Assembly (NCBI GenBank): GCA_963580285.1 | Contig: OY757011.1 | Location: 98,945,728-99,009,727, forward strand | DNA from: Lucinisca nassula | Lineage: Eukaryota > Mollusca > Bivalvia > Lucinida > Lucinidae | DNA: 64,000 nucleotides | Reading direction: 5' to 3' | Shown: positions 10,260 through 19,436 of the stretch, one piece after another | Numbering within the stretch: position 1 is the first letter of the stretch | How the letters are laid out: each line of letters opens with the position of its first letter | Made by a program: the position numbers and the translations under genes | Notes under the pieces: model-generated | The model's input: only the letters and a program-made list of their open reading frames with translations | What the model was told of the DNA's origin: nothing | The model's database searches: none

Positions 10260-10644
10260 GTAAAGTCGATTTTACTGACCGTTCCTTTTTATTATTGCCA
10301 TTCTTTGTCTTTGCGTGTTTGTACTGCTAATATTTCTGTGTTTTTTCTTTTTTTATAATTTCATTTTCCAAACATGTTAGTTGTATACAGTCAAACAAAT
10401 TTTCAAAACAATTCAATACCTCCATTAATCTGTCCGAACAGAAACAGCGACGGCCTGCTCACAATATACATAAAATAAGGTTCAGAATTGGGAAGAATAG
10501 ATTTAAACATCCCAGTTTCATTTCGAAATCATTAGAAAAGAATAACGACGCCACATGAGGCTTTTTGTCACGCAGTGGCTCAATTTTATGGGTTTTGAGA
10601 GTCCAAAAGCACCAGAGACGTTGATACAGCTTCATGTGATCATG
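10260..10644. other. no gene recognised
   Basis: AT-rich sequence; GACCGTTCCTTTTTATTATTG..GTCTTTGCGTGTTTGTACTG at 10276-10330 weakly resembles the Y repeat. Nothing else can be supported. Confidence 0.4.
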
Positions 10645-10924
10645 TCATTACGAAAACACACCTATACGAATACATTGCCAGTTTTTTGGCCAAAAATTAG
10701 TAATTTTAAGATGAAAAATTGTGATATTTTTCTTATTTCTGCTCAAAACATAGATTGCGGGGACTCGATAGAACCGCCTCGACGAGGCGGTTCTATCGAG
10801 TACCCACAATCTATGTGCTTGAGAAGAAATAAGAAAAATAATTTATACCCCCTTCAACCCCAGTTTTACTGTATAAAAGTGAGGTTCAAGGGGGTCATAT
10901 TTATATAAGCGTGTTTTCGTGATG
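10645..10924 (-). mobile_element. A1 MITE, complete
   Basis: CATTACGAAAACACACCTATA at the left and TATAAGCGTGTTTTCGTGATG at the right. It has a perfect internal hairpin TACTCGATAGAACCGCCTCG variant, with GATAG in place of the usual GTTAG in both arms, a compensated change. Confidence 0.85.
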
Positions 10925-10931
10925 TGTTTAT

Positions 10932-11098
10932 CTGATTTGAGCCAGGGCACAACATGAAGATGCATTGGGCCCTTAGCTATCATTAGAACGCACAACGAAG
11001 ACTCTGATCAGATTGCGCGGATGCCCAGGCTGATCTGAGTCTTCACTGGGCGCACATGCAAATTGAAGGAAATGCTGTGCTCCGGCTCATTCCATGCA
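10932..11098. mobile_element. G MITE, internally deleted
   Basis: Begins TTTGAGCCAGGGCACAACAT and ends TGCTGTGCTCCGGCTCATTC. The inner block AACGCACAACGAAGACTCTGATCAG..CTGATCTGAGTCTTC matches the fuller copy at 29811-30042. Confidence 0.75.
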
Positions 11099-11141
11099 GC
11101 TCGGCAGAAAACCTGAGCGGGGGTCCATGAAAGACGTCTGT

Positions 11142-11280
11142 TTGTTTGTTTTTCATTTTAACGGCCCAGTCAACACTATTTTAGGTCATTTTTGAGCCGG
11201 TCAATTTACCTATCCACACTTTTCCTGGGCAGGCTTATACGTAAGCGGTTAACCAGTACAGTGTATATTCTTTCTTATAA
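11142..11280 (-). mobile_element. SINE-2 3' fragment
   Basis: Tail-side SINE-2 block: TTGTTTTTCATTTTAACGGCCCAGTCAACAC to AAGCGGTTAACCAGTACAG. Truncated before the central domain. Confidence 0.7.
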
Positions 11281-11528
11281 TTTATACAGTATCAGTTTTC
11301 ATGCTTCTGACATCTATATATCTTGCTTGGGATATGACTTACAACATTTCTGCTAGTTTCCGTGCACTTTATTTACCATAATTCACAGCTCTGCATATAT
11401 CATATGGTATATATCCTCTATTAATTTGCAAAAGCGATTCACATTTTTTGGCTTCCAATTTCGGTTGGAACCCGTCTTATGACGTAACTACTGCACACAG
11501 AGTTTTAACCCTGGTACAAAGAATATTT

Positions 11529-11848
11529 GCCGGCCTCGGTAGCTCAGTCGGGCCGGCCTCGGTAGCTCAGTCGGATACGCGTCCTACTGGTGATCAGGAG
11601 GACGCGGGTTCGATACCTGCCAGGCATGGCAACATTCTTTCGGAGAGATTGATCATGAAATCTTTCCTACGGCCATTCTCTCCCTTCCGCAGATTCAAGA
11701 AGGGCAGTTGTCAGTTTCTGGCGAAAGAATGTGCTCTGTACTAATTAACTGCTCAGGAAAAGTGTGGATAGGTAAACTGACCGGCTTAAAAATGGCCTAA
11801 ATAGTGTTGACTGGGCCGTTAATCTCTAAAACAAACAAACAAACAATG
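11529..11848 (+). mobile_element. SINE-2 with tRNA-like head, head duplicated
   Basis: Best SINE-2 copy. The head has an A-box-like GGTAGCTCAGTCGG and a B box GGGTTCGATACC at about 11552-11622; a partial head copy lies directly upstream at 11529-11551. The body AACATTCTTTCGGAGAGATT.. and the 3' block CTGACCGGCTTAAAAATGGC lead to an AAACAAACAAACAAACAA tail. tRNA-derived Pol III promoter head plus simple-repeat tail defines a SINE; mobilisation would need a LINE partner. Confidence 0.85.
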
Positions 11849-11855
11849 TTTATTT

Positions 11856-12135
11856 TGTTTGTGTTAAGATTTTACGTCCCCGCCAACACTATTTATGTCA
11901 TTTTGGAGACCATCCTTCCGATTTTGTAGGACTTTTACCCGACATCAAGATGAAAAAGCATCTGCCCTTTCGCCCAAAGAAACCGCCAGGGATTTACGGA
12001 ACGGTCCGACTTGCACCACTTTCTTGGCAGGCTTAGAGCTTCTAAGCGGTCTACCAGTAATCAATTTCTGTCGGTTCAAGCTCTGCGCGGAAGTCCAAAC
12101 TATTTCGCCAAGCCCCGATGGGCGGGCGCGCGAAC
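11856..12135 (-). mobile_element. SINE-3, reverse copy
   Basis: TTTACGTCCCCGCCAACACT at the left to CCAAGCCCCGATGGGCGGGC at the right. Directly follows the SINE-2 tail. Confidence 0.75.
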
Positions 12136-12261
12136 AAAGAATGTGTACTAAAGGCGTTCGAAGGCTGCGCCCTGTGGCCTGCGCAGCGGATAATTCATTG
12201 CAATTGTGTTGTCAATGTAAAACTAAAACAGGAACTCTGGCTTCCTTCATCCAAAATAAGT

Positions 12262-12408
12262 CAGAAGCCTCCGTGGTGTAGTGGTTATGCTACTCCCCTT
12301 GTAAACCAGGGATCGCAGGATCGATCCCAGGCTTCTCCAGACTTTCGAGGTCCCGTCTCCGTATGACCTAAGCTGTTGGTGAGACGTAAAACTCAAACAC
12401 CCACTCAC
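12262..12408 (+). mobile_element. SINE-1 with tRNA-Thr-like head, 12-bp TSD
   Basis: Flanked by TCCAAAATAAGT at 12250-12261 and 12409-12420. The head GCCTCCGTGGTGTAGTGGTT..GGATCGATCCCAGGC folds like a tRNA, with anticodon position TGT (Thr). It is followed by GGTCCCGTCTCCGTATGACC and GACGTAAAACTCAAACACCC and an ACTCACTC tail. It is retroposed, not a functional tRNA gene. Confidence 0.85.
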
Positions 12409-12568
12409 TCCAAAATAAGTAAAAGGTTTTCTTACCCCAATTATCATCAACGTACACCTACTGGCATAAAATCTAAATGCCACGCCATACTACCGTATTC
12501 GACGTAATAAGCGCACTTGCTGTGACTTGAAACTAACTCTAGTTCTGTATTTCCGCATTTGAGGCAAA

Positions 12569-12822
12569 CATTACGCACCTTTATCGCCGAAAAAATGAAA
12601 ATTTTATGATGAAAAATTGTAATATTTTTCTTATTTCTGCTCAAAGTATAGAGTGTGGGCACTCGTTAGAACCGCCTCATCGAGGCGGTTCTAACGAGTA
12701 CCCACAATCTATATTTTAGAGCAGAAATAAGAAAAATAAGGTATACCCCCGGAAACCCCAGTTTTACCATATAAAAGTGGGGTTCAAGAGGGTCAAAATT
12801 ATATAGGCGTGTTTTCGTGATA
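12569..12822 (-). mobile_element. A1 MITE, left end degraded
   Basis: CATTACGCACCTTTATCGCCG (deleted terminus) to TATAGGCGTGTTTTCGTGAT, with a full hairpin GCACTCGTTAGAACCGCCTC and its partner. Confidence 0.8.
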
Positions 12823-13106
12823 GCTTTTGTCAGCTTCTCTCAGGGTTTTACAAAGAAATACCTTAAAGTATATCATACAAAAGTTATTTCTGTCACACTT
12901 TGCAGAGGGTCGGTCCAGTTACAGGCATTTTTCTACGCCTGATAACTTCAGCCTTAAAGGAGAACTAGGCGTTGACTAATTGTATAAAAGTTTTCTTAGT
13001 TTTGTTTGACGAAGTAAATCATTGTGGGTGGTCTATATAAAGGTGATACCTATATTTTTTGGTCTTTTCTTTTTCGTTGATTTTGGGGTTTTTCGTCCTT
13101 CAAGTA
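12823..13106. other. no gene recognised
   Basis: Nothing coding or repetitive is recognised beyond a short TTTTGGGGTTTTTCG tract. Confidence 0.5.
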
Positions 13107-13363
13107 CATCACGAAAACACGTCTAAATAATTCTGGCCCCCTTGGACCCCACTTTTATATTGTAAAACAGGGGTAAACCTTATTTTTCTTATTCTACTCT
13201 AAAAGATAGATTATGGGAATGCGTTAGAACCGCCTCGATGAGGTGGTTCTAACGTGTACCACATTCTATATTTTTCATCTGAAAAAGTATTTTCATCTGA
13301 AAAAGTATCGTGTTTTTTTTTCAGCGGTAAAATTTACATTTGTATAGGCATGTTTTCGTGATG
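13107..13363 (+). mobile_element. A1 MITE
   Basis: CATCACGAAAACACGTCTA to TGTATAGGCATGTTTTCGTGATG. The right hairpin arm and flank are partly lost, and a TTTTCATCTGAAAAAGTAT unit is duplicated in tandem. Confidence 0.85.
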
Positions 13364-13399
13364 ATTTTTATGCGGCCTTCTTTATTTTCTTCCTATTCC

Positions 13400-13605
13400 T
13401 GGGTAAGAAATGTGGATAAAGTCTCTTGCTCAAGTAGAAGGCAGTGATCAGGAATCGATACAATTAACCCACACCTCCCAACAGAGACACCACAAAACCC
13501 CAATGGAAACACCAATTGCGGAACGCTAGACGCTAGCGGGGATCGAACAGGCTACCTCTCGATCCTATGCTATTCCACTGTGCCACAGCGCTCCTCTGCG
13601 GGACC
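13400..13605 (-). mobile_element. Y-family SINE-like repeat with tRNA-like head
   Basis: Read on the - strand: GGAGCGCTGTGGCACAGTGG (A-box-like), GCCTGTTCGATCCCC (B-box-like), then GTGTTTCCATTGGGGTTTTG, GTGGGTTAATTGTATCGATT and CCTGATCACTGCC. The last blocks are shared with 19085 and 59085. Confidence 0.65.
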
Positions 13606-13647
13606 GCAACATTCATCGGTGAAAAAGGCTATACGGTCATTGTCCCT

Positions 13648-13697
13648 TTCCCCCCCCCCCCCCCCCCCACACACACACTACCCCCCCCCCCCCCCCG
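13648..13697. repeat. poly-C / CA low complexity
   Basis: Two C runs of about 17 and 16 bases separated by ACACACACACTA. Length is probably unreliable in any assembly. Confidence 0.9.
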
Positions 13698-13772
13698 ACG
13701 ACTACTAGCTAACCCAGAAATAGTTTTAGTATAAGCATCTTTAGGAAATTTAAACTGATAGCGTCGATTCAA

Positions 13773-13920
13773 CCCAGCAGACAAACGTCGCTAGGGCAAG
13801 GTCACATCAACGTCGGTGCAACGTCGTGACGTTGCACGGCATTGATATGACGTTGCAAAAGCGTCATGACGTTGTACCGACGTTAATGTGACGTCACAAT
13901 TACGCCATGTGCCTGCTGGG
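13773..13920. mobile_element. E MITE copy 1
   Basis: Termini CCCAGCAGaCAaACGTCG and, inverted, CCCAGCAGGCACATGGCGT. The inside is rich in ACGTTG/CAACGT in both orientations, and one perfect CRE TGACGTCA lies at 13889-13896. A second copy is nested in a pB2 element at 56614. Confidence 0.75.
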
Positions 13921-14317
13921 AACGTCATGACATAGTACGGACCTTTTGCTTAGAAGTCATGTCCCAGCTGGGATGATCACATTTTATAAAAGATATGGGT
14001 CTTCATGATCACAAATGCAACCAGCACAGACTCGGACCAGCTATTAATGGCGTATTTTTAACTTTAAAAACTGGGGAAGCCTTCCTTTAAAAAGGAAACT
14101 TTATTTTATATTAGCGTATTTGCCATAATAAGTAATGCCACTTTTTAAACGATGCCTTAACATGTCTTAATAAGGCTACAAGGCGACCAAATATTCCAGG
14201 TGTAATCAATCAATCAATCAACATAATTTAATCTATTACTTCTACATACGTTTGTGTCAAACATGACACAGTGCAAGAGGAATATACATAATCGATTGTC
14301 CGTACAAGTATACCGAT
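13921..14317. other. no gene recognised; upstream of gene B
   Basis: Only a short CAATCAATCAATCAA run near 14206 stands out. Confidence 0.4.
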
Positions 14318-14909
14318 ATTAAAAAGCATTTTAACGTTACGCATTGTTCGCTTCAAAGGATCCTATTTCAGAATAATTATTTCACACAGAAAGTTCATCG
14401 TATATAGGGAAACTAAGTCTCCTTAACGCAGCTGCATTGACTGTATTTTTTTTTTTTTTTTTTAATGTCAACATGTTTTAAATTTGCTAATGAAATATGA
14501 ATGAATATTAACCCATTTGGTCCCGGAAACCTTGGGGTACCTTGGCAAACAGTGCAGGCCCAGATCAGACGTCGCAGAACGCGGCGTCTGATCAGGGCCT
14601 ACACTTTTTGCGAAAAGTTCAAACATTTTCCAAGTAAATTTTGAAGAAAACACAACCTGACACCCCTTAACTTTGGAATGGACTCCCGGTACAAATAAGG
14701 AATAAGATTCCATTTGGTACAAAAAGGGTTAAAAAGCATATTAACATTTCGCATTGTTCGCTTCAAAGAATCTCATTGTTCAAAATAATTATTTCACACA
14801 GAAAGTTCGCAGGTTACAGGGAAACTTAGTCTCCTTAACGCAGCTGTATTGACTGATTTTTATGTCAACAATTTTTAAATTCGCACATGAAATATAAATG
14901 AATATTAAC
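14318..14909 (+). promoter_or_regulatory. direct duplication just upstream of gene B, split by a MITE
   Basis: Two copies of a ~190-bp segment, 14318-14511 and 14729-14909, share GCATTGTTCGCTTCAAAG, AATAATTATTTCACACAGAA, AGTCTCCTTAACGCAGCTG and ATGAATATTAA. They are separated only by the pB1 MITE at its TTAA. The second copy ends 59 bp before the start codon used for gene B. The first has GTATATAGGGAAAC, the second GGTTACAGGGAAAC, so a TATA-like string is present only in the distal copy. A promoter role is inferred from position only. Confidence 0.5.
14512..14728. mobile_element. pB1 MITE copy 2 (TTAA target)
   Basis: TTAA at 14508-14511 and 14729-14732; ends CCCATTTGGTCCCGGAAACC and, inverted, CCCTTTTTGTACCAAATGGA; hairpin AGATCAGACGTCGCAG..GCGGCGTCTGATC. 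Sits exactly between the two copies of the upstream duplication. Confidence 0.87.
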
Positions 14910-14968
14910 GCGTATTCATCTCAGACAAAGCGGATTTCCGAGAGACAGTAGCAGGAGTACATCCCGAG

Positions 14969-15136
14969 ATGGCAGCAGTACCAGAAAAAGATACGGATAC
15001 TGGAGCTTCTCAACGACTTGGGACAAGCTCATATGCTAGGTTAAAAGAAGAATTGAGATCCAAAATAAAGCGTCGAAGAGCATCGGAGGGTAAACCGGAA
15101 ATAACATGTGTATTCAAAATCCCGGAGAAACCCGAG
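14969..15136 (+). CDS. bZIP gene B, first coding exon
   Basis: 56 codons from ATG 14969 to a consensus donor GAG|GTAAGT at 15137, phase 0. The residues YARLKEELRSKIKRRRASEG and KPEITCVFKIPEKPE are matched in gene C (IIKEDLRRRIQSRRISEGKR, ELVVVFEPP). They loosely resemble the KEELRFAIQNK segment upstream of the ATF3 basic region. The frame stays open upstream to a possible acceptor CATTCATCTCAG, so the exon may start earlier and ATG 14969 is the conservative choice. Three exons (14969-15136, 18546-18653, 19870-20361) join in phase 0 to a predicted 255-aa protein. Confidence 0.8.
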
Positions 15137-15298
15137 GTAAGTGTTGCATTTTAGCGTACTTAGCAAAGCACAATGGAACGTCGTGAATTGCAAATGGAAC
15201 GTTGAGAATTGCAAGGTGAATAATGTGAACTGCAAGCGTGAAACGCGTAACGGTACGTTGCAACGCGAAACGACAGAACGTCGTGAATTGCAAAATGG

Positions 15299-15530
15299 GT
15301 CCCGTCAAGCGATTTTGGTACTTATCGGCTATGCGAGCAGCGAAGGTTCAGGCGAGCCTGCGCATCCGCGCAGTCTCACCAGAACCTTCGCTGCTCGCTC
15401 ATACAAGTAGTGATCAAGTGGAACCTTTTGACAGAAAGCCATTTCCCTGGCCCCTCTGAATGGCTGGGCATGCGCAGTTAAAATTTATCATGACGGCATG
15501 CTCGAAGACACAAATTCGCTTGGCGGGGCT
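15299..15530 (+). mobile_element. F MITE copy 1
   Basis: Ends CCCGTCAAGCGATTTTGGTA and, inverted, AGCCCCGCCAAGCGAATTTG. An inner hairpin is made of GCGAGCAGCGAAGGTTCAGG and CCAGAACCTTCGCTGCTCGC. Inserted in the minisatellite of gene B intron 1. Confidence 0.8.
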
Positions 15531-15834
15531 CAGATAGAAGTGAAGGCAAGCCAGAAGTCGTGAATTGCAAGCGTGCAACGCATAACGGAATCTCGTGATT
15601 TGCAAGTGTGTAAAGCATAACGGAACGTCGTGAATTGCAAAGATGAAACGCATAAAGGAACTTCGTGCATTGCAAGCGTGTGATGCACAATAGAATGCCA
15701 CTATTTGCAAGTGTACAGCGCATAAAAGAACGCCATAAATTGCAAGTGTGAAACGCATAAGGAACTTCGTAAATCGAAAGCTTGCAACGCATAAAAGAAT
15801 GTCGTAAATTGCAAGCGTGAAACGTATTTTTTTT

Positions 15835-16062
15835 TTTTTTTTGGTTTGGGTTTTACGGCCCTTTCAAGATTATTTCACTCATATCGAGCCGATCGTTAAT
15901 CAGAGGTGGGCGAAAACCGGAGTACCCGGAGAAAAACCACCTGACCTTCCGTTGCAGAACTTGGCGTCTCACACGTGACCCGAGCGAGGCTCGAACCTAC
16001 GGCGGTGAGAGACCTAATGACTAAGAGTCAGCGCTCTCATCCACTAGGCCACGGAGGCCCGT
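15835..16062 (-). mobile_element. SINE-5, full length, reverse
   Basis: Read on the - strand: GGGCCTCCGTGGCCTAGTGG A-box head, GGTTCGAGCCTCGCTCGGGT B-box region, then CGGAGTACTCCGGTTTTCGC-type body and CTTGAAAGGGCCGTAAAACC. The flanks carry GTGAAACGTATT on both sides, a possible 12-bp target duplication, though the minisatellite itself contains similar words. Confidence 0.8.
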
Positions 16063-16248
16063 AACGTGAAACGTATTAAAAACTTTGTAAATCGCAAGCG
16101 TAAAACGTATGGAATCGTTCCCGATTTTGAGAAAACAATTTAACCATTCCAGCGTGCACACAATGTGCGTGCAACGTCGTGTCACCGACGATGCAATGTC
16201 ATGATAGTTTTCGGAACATCGTGCTTGCTATCCCATAATGTAAGTCTG

Positions 16249-16252
<4 letters not shown>

Positions 16253-16321
<69 letters not shown>
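16253..16321. repeat. (GA)n microsatellite
   Basis: About 34 GA dinucleotides in gene B intron 1. Confidence 0.95.
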
Positions 16322-16326
<5 letters not shown>

Positions 16327-16369
16327 CTTTAAAGGAAAGATCTAAAACACAGACTGTGGGTATTTTGGC

Positions 16370-16670
16370 CATTGGGGCTTGAAGAAATAAATGGGCTGCA
16401 TGATGCTTCCACGCAGAGCTGAATCCGACCGCAAACGCGTACTGGTAAACCGCTTAGAGGACCTCAGCCTGCGCAGGCAAAGCGGTGCGAGTCGGACCAT
16501 CCATGCTTAAAAACCCTATTGGTTTCATTGGGCGGCAGGGCTTGAGATGTCATTTCATCTGAATGTCGGGTAAAAACCCCACGATATTGGAAGCAGCGTC
16601 TCCAAAATGAACTATACAGTGTTGACGGGGACGTTAAACATCAAATCAATCAAACAAACAAACAAACATT
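16370..16670 (+). mobile_element. SINE-3, full length
   Basis: Complete from the GGGGCTTGAAGAAATAAATG head to the AAATCAATCAAACAAACAAAC tail; internal GCAAAGCGGTGCGAGTCGGA resembles a degenerate Pol III B box. Confidence 0.85.
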
Positions 16671-16772
16671 AGAACCGCAATAATATATGTTTTAAGAAAA
16701 ATAAAAATGTGACAAAATTTCACAAGAACATTGCTAGTTATAAAACCATGGAAGGCATCAATCAAGTAAACA

Positions 16773-16890
16773 AATCCTTATTGAGGCGATTCTAACGAGC
16801 ATCCACAACCTATGTTTGGAGTATGAAGACAAATATTTAGAAGTTTTGCCGATATGAAAGACTGCACTATATCCTACGGATGGCAGGGTC
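16773..16890 (+). mobile_element. A2 MITE 3' fragment
   Basis: TTGAGGCGATTCTAACGAGC, ATCCACAACCTATGTTTGGA and a degraded right end CACTATATCCTACGGATGG. Confidence 0.65.
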
Positions 16891-17095
16891 ACAAGGATAC
16901 AGGGCTGATAAATCGCTCGTCAGCTGTATAGTAGCCCTTCTTGAATTTTGTTAAATGACACTTTGTCAAAATAAAAGTTTTACAGGGCTTACGTCAGCTG
17001 TTTCTAATATAAGAGGTAAAATAAAATTAGTTATCTTTTATCTTTGACTTTTACAATGTACCTGTATTCTCCCTGAGCTTTCAGGAGCTCATAAC

Positions 17096-17099
<4 letters not shown>

Positions 17100-17171
<72 letters not shown>
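17100..17171. repeat. (GA)n microsatellite
   Basis: A second run of about 35 GA dinucleotides in the same intron. Between the two runs (16891-17099) and from 17172 to 17420 nothing else is recognised. Confidence 0.95.
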
Positions 17172-17174
<3 letters not shown>

Positions 17175-17420
17175 GCTAAATAACGATTTCTATATACAAG
17201 TATCACTAAATTACGTCAAGCGAACGGTAGATATTTTGACAAGTACGACATCTAATTATAAGGTAAAGTAGTAGTTTTGTTGCAAACAAGTGTCAGGACA
17301 GCTTTGTCAGGCATAAGCTCCTTACTCATACATGTATAGGGTTTGTTTGCCATAGTTTTACCTTAATCAACCGCAACAACTGTCGCCTGCTTTGTTGTCT
17401 GCTGATTTCTTTAAAACGTA

Positions 17421-17527
17421 TTGTTGCAGACAATGTGGACCCATATCAGACCGCTCTTCTCTGGTCCACGCTGTTTGTCTGCATGCAAAAATACTAAAAC
17501 ATACAAGAAGACTCAGCAGACGATATG
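17421..17527. repeat. MITE hairpin remnant
   Basis: AGACAATGTGGACCCATATCAGACCG..GGTCCACGCTGTTTGTCTGC resembles a decayed pB-type hairpin. It abuts the F element. Confidence 0.4.
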
Positions 17528-17528
17528 G

Positions 17529-17762
17529 GCCCCCGTCAAGCGATTTTGCTACTTATCGCCTATGCGAGCAGCGAAGGTTCAGGCGAGCCTGCGCATCTGC
17601 GCAGTCTCGCCAGAACCTTCGCGGCTCGCTCATACAAGCAGTGAATCAAGAGGAACCTTCAGACAGAAAACCATATCCCTGGCCCCTCTGAATGGCTGGG
17701 CATGCGCAGTTAAAATTTGTCATGACGGAATGCTCGAAGACACAAATTCGCTTGGCGGGGCT
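17529..17762 (+). mobile_element. F MITE copy 2
   Basis: CCCCCGTCAAGCGATTTTGC to ACAAATTCGCTTGGCGGGGC, same inner hairpin as copy 1. Gene B intron 1. Confidence 0.85.
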
Positions 17763-17849
17763 CATATAATCAGACGGAAGTTTCAGATGCAAATTTTCTT
17801 TGTTAAATAAAGAAGTAACAACATCCAGGTGATATAGTGCGTTCCTTAA

Positions 17850-18273
17850 TTTCTTCAAAACGGTCAGTAAGGCAGTTCTAATGCCTACCCACAACCTCTG
17901 TCTTGGAGCAGAAATCAGAAAACATATTGTATACCCCCACGAATACCAGTTCTCTCTGTACATCACGATAACACACCTATATACTTTTGACTCTCTTGAA
18001 CCCCACGATTATACAGTAAAACGGGGGTTTACAGCGGTTTACATTATTTTCCTTATTTCTGAAAAACATGAATTGTGGATACTCGTTAGAACCGCCTCGG
18101 TGAGGGGGTTCTAACGATTACCCACAATCTATATTTTGAGCAGAAATACGAAAAATAACTTTATCTTTTGACTGAAAACTTTCTTTTTTTTTTTGGTAAT
18201 AAAATGTTCAAGATATTTGAATAGGGGCGTTTTCGTGATAAAGTGGGGTTTAAAGGGGTGTTAACGTAATGGT
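17850..18273 (-). mobile_element. A2 MITE interrupted by an A1 MITE
   Basis: A2 half hairpin (CAGTTCTAATGCCTACCCACAACCTCTGT) and GTATACCCCCACGAATACCAGTTCTCTCTGTA, then resumption AAGTGGGGTTTAAAGGGGTGTTAACGTAATG after the A1 insert. Confidence 0.75.
17962..18240 (+). mobile_element. A1 MITE nested in A2
   Basis: CATCACGATAACACACCTATA to AATAGGGGCGTTTTCGTGATA. The junction with the A2 host (CTCTGTA|..|AAGTGGGG against the usual CTCTATATAAAGTGGGG) shows no target duplication. Confidence 0.8.
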
Positions 18274-18308
18274 TGGCTTTGAACCGCTTGTCCTGATACA
18301 AAAAATAA

Positions 18309-18527
18309 CCCATTTAGTACCGGAAACCCCTAAAGGGTAATTGGCAAATAGCTCAGACCCAGATCAGACGCCGCAAAAGGCGGCGTCTGATCAGGGCTTC
18401 CACTGTGTGCTAAAAGTTCAGTCATTTTCCGAATAAATTTTCATAAAAACACAACCTGACACCCCTAAATTTTGGAATGGATTCCTGCTATAAATAAGGA
18501 GGAAAACTCCATTTGGTCCAAAAAGGG
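18309..18527. mobile_element. pB1 MITE copy 3, abutting the bZIP exon of gene B
   Basis: Left flank ATAA (a decayed TTAA) and right flank TTAA at 18528-18531. Ends CCCATTTAGTACCGGAAACC and, inverted, CCCTTTTTGGACCAAATGGA. The right end lies only 18 bp before the exon. The branch-point region of the intron must therefore be inside or at the edge of the transposon. Confidence 0.85.
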
Positions 18528-18545
18528 TTAATGTTCTGTTTACAG

Positions 18546-18653
18546 TTAACGGCAGAAGAAAAGCGGAAACTGGAGCTGCGGAAAGACAGGAATAGAAGGT
18601 CATCAAGGAAGTGCCGCATTCTGAAGGAGCGTCAACTAGAACTTTTAGAGGAA
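18546..18653 (+). CDS. bZIP gene B, basic-region exon
   Basis: 108 nt, phase 0, after the acceptor ATGTTCTGTTTACAG and before the donor GTAATG. It encodes LTAEEKRKLELRKDRNRRSS then RKCRILKERQLELLEE. The signature N-x2-S-S-x2-C-R keeps the conserved Cys, unlike A and C, but has Ser-Ser for Ala-Ala. The 3' end of the intron is pB1 transposon DNA up to 18527, leaving only TTAATGTTCTGTTTACAG of older sequence before the exon. The donor is weaker than consensus. Confidence 0.87.
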
Positions 18654-18671
18654 GTAATGATCAGTTTTATA

Positions 18672-18832
18672 GATAGCGTTCAGGTTTTACGTCCCCGTCA
18701 ACATTATTTCGGTCCTCTTGAAGGCACCGCTTCCGATTTTGTGGAATTTTTAGCCTACAGTGAAATGAAATGACAACTAAAGTCCTACCGCCGATAGAAA
18801 CCGCTTGGGTTTACAGAGGATCACCTTTTTTA
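18672..18832 (-). mobile_element. SINE-3 fragment
   Basis: TTTTACGTCCCCGTCAACAT to AAACCGCTTGGGTTTACAG, the 3' half of SINE-3 in reverse, starting 19 bp after the exon donor. Confidence 0.7.
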
Positions 18833-18875
18833 AAATACGGAAAACCTTCCTAAGTGTCCTAAATACCTAAATACA

Positions 18876-19046
18876 TTAAAATTCCGCTAGTTTTAAGGTT
18901 TCAGTGATTTTTTCTTTGTGTTTTCTACTCTTAGTTTCTCCTAATAAGAGACCACCTTTGGGACTATTCAAAAGTTGGGACTATTCAAAAGTGGTCTTAA
19001 AGACCACTTTTGAACAGTCCCAAAGGTGGTCTTAATATAGGAATAT
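18876..19046. mobile_element. C MITE
   Basis: ATTAAAATTCCGCTAGTTTT to GTGGTCTTAATATAGGAATA, hairpin GTTCAAAAGTGGTCTTAAAG plus complement; the GGGACTATTCAAAAGTtG unit is partly duplicated. Gene B intron 2. Confidence 0.8.
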
Positions 19047-19084
19047 GAAAGTATTGGAGCTGATGGGAGAACTTTAGGGCCTCA

Positions 19085-19390
19085 AGACTGAGTGATTCTG
19101 TCGCGGTTTATTTTTGTTGTGGTTTGTCTTTGGGTGTTTGTGTCGCTTATATTAATTTTATTTTGAATAGCCTATTGGCCATTTTGCGGGAAAGTAACTG
19201 TCCTTTTGGCTCTCCCACTGTTGATGTTTCCATTAGGGTCTGTTGTTTCATGTTTGTGTTTCTTTCCATTTGGTGTCTCTGAAGGGAGCTGTGGGTTAAT
19301 TGTATCGATTCGTGATCATTGCCTCCACTTCTACTTATGAATAACCAAGGTAAACGAGCCATCAGCCTTAGAGCCATTAAGGTTTCATTG
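19085..19390 (+). mobile_element. Y-family repeat
   Basis: Shares GTCGCGGTTTATTTTTGTTG, TGGTGTCTCTGAAGGGAGCT, GTGGGTTAATTGTATCGATT and CATTGCCTCCACTTCTA with the reverse copy at 59085. No tRNA-like head is present in this copy. Confidence 0.65.
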
Positions 19391-19436
19391 TATATTGCTC
19401 AGCTAACATGTGGCGAACACCGTTTATTTGTCTCTA

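Larger units (their letters stand above)
15141..16120 (+). repeat. ~36-bp minisatellite in gene B intron 1
   Basis: Degenerate units of the type GTCGTGAATTGCAAGCGTGAAACGCATAA.. start within a few bases of the exon 1 donor. In the better part (15560-15830) AATTGCAA-type blocks recur about every 34-38 bp. The array is interrupted by an F MITE (15299-15530) and a SINE-5 (about 15835-16062), and resumes at 16063 with CGTGAAACGTATTAAAAAC. Confidence 0.8.

Noticed and set aside
10645..10908. Frames of the type SAQNIDCGDSIEPPRRGGS found at many positions
   Set aside because: Translations of the A1/A2 hairpin core; the shared peptide reflects the MITE, not a protein family.
11552..11625. Functional tRNA gene
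   Set aside because: The tRNA-like fold is the head of SINE-2 and is followed by SINE body and tail; the same holds for SINE-1 at 12262 and 55203, SINE-4 at 61318 and SINE-5 copies.
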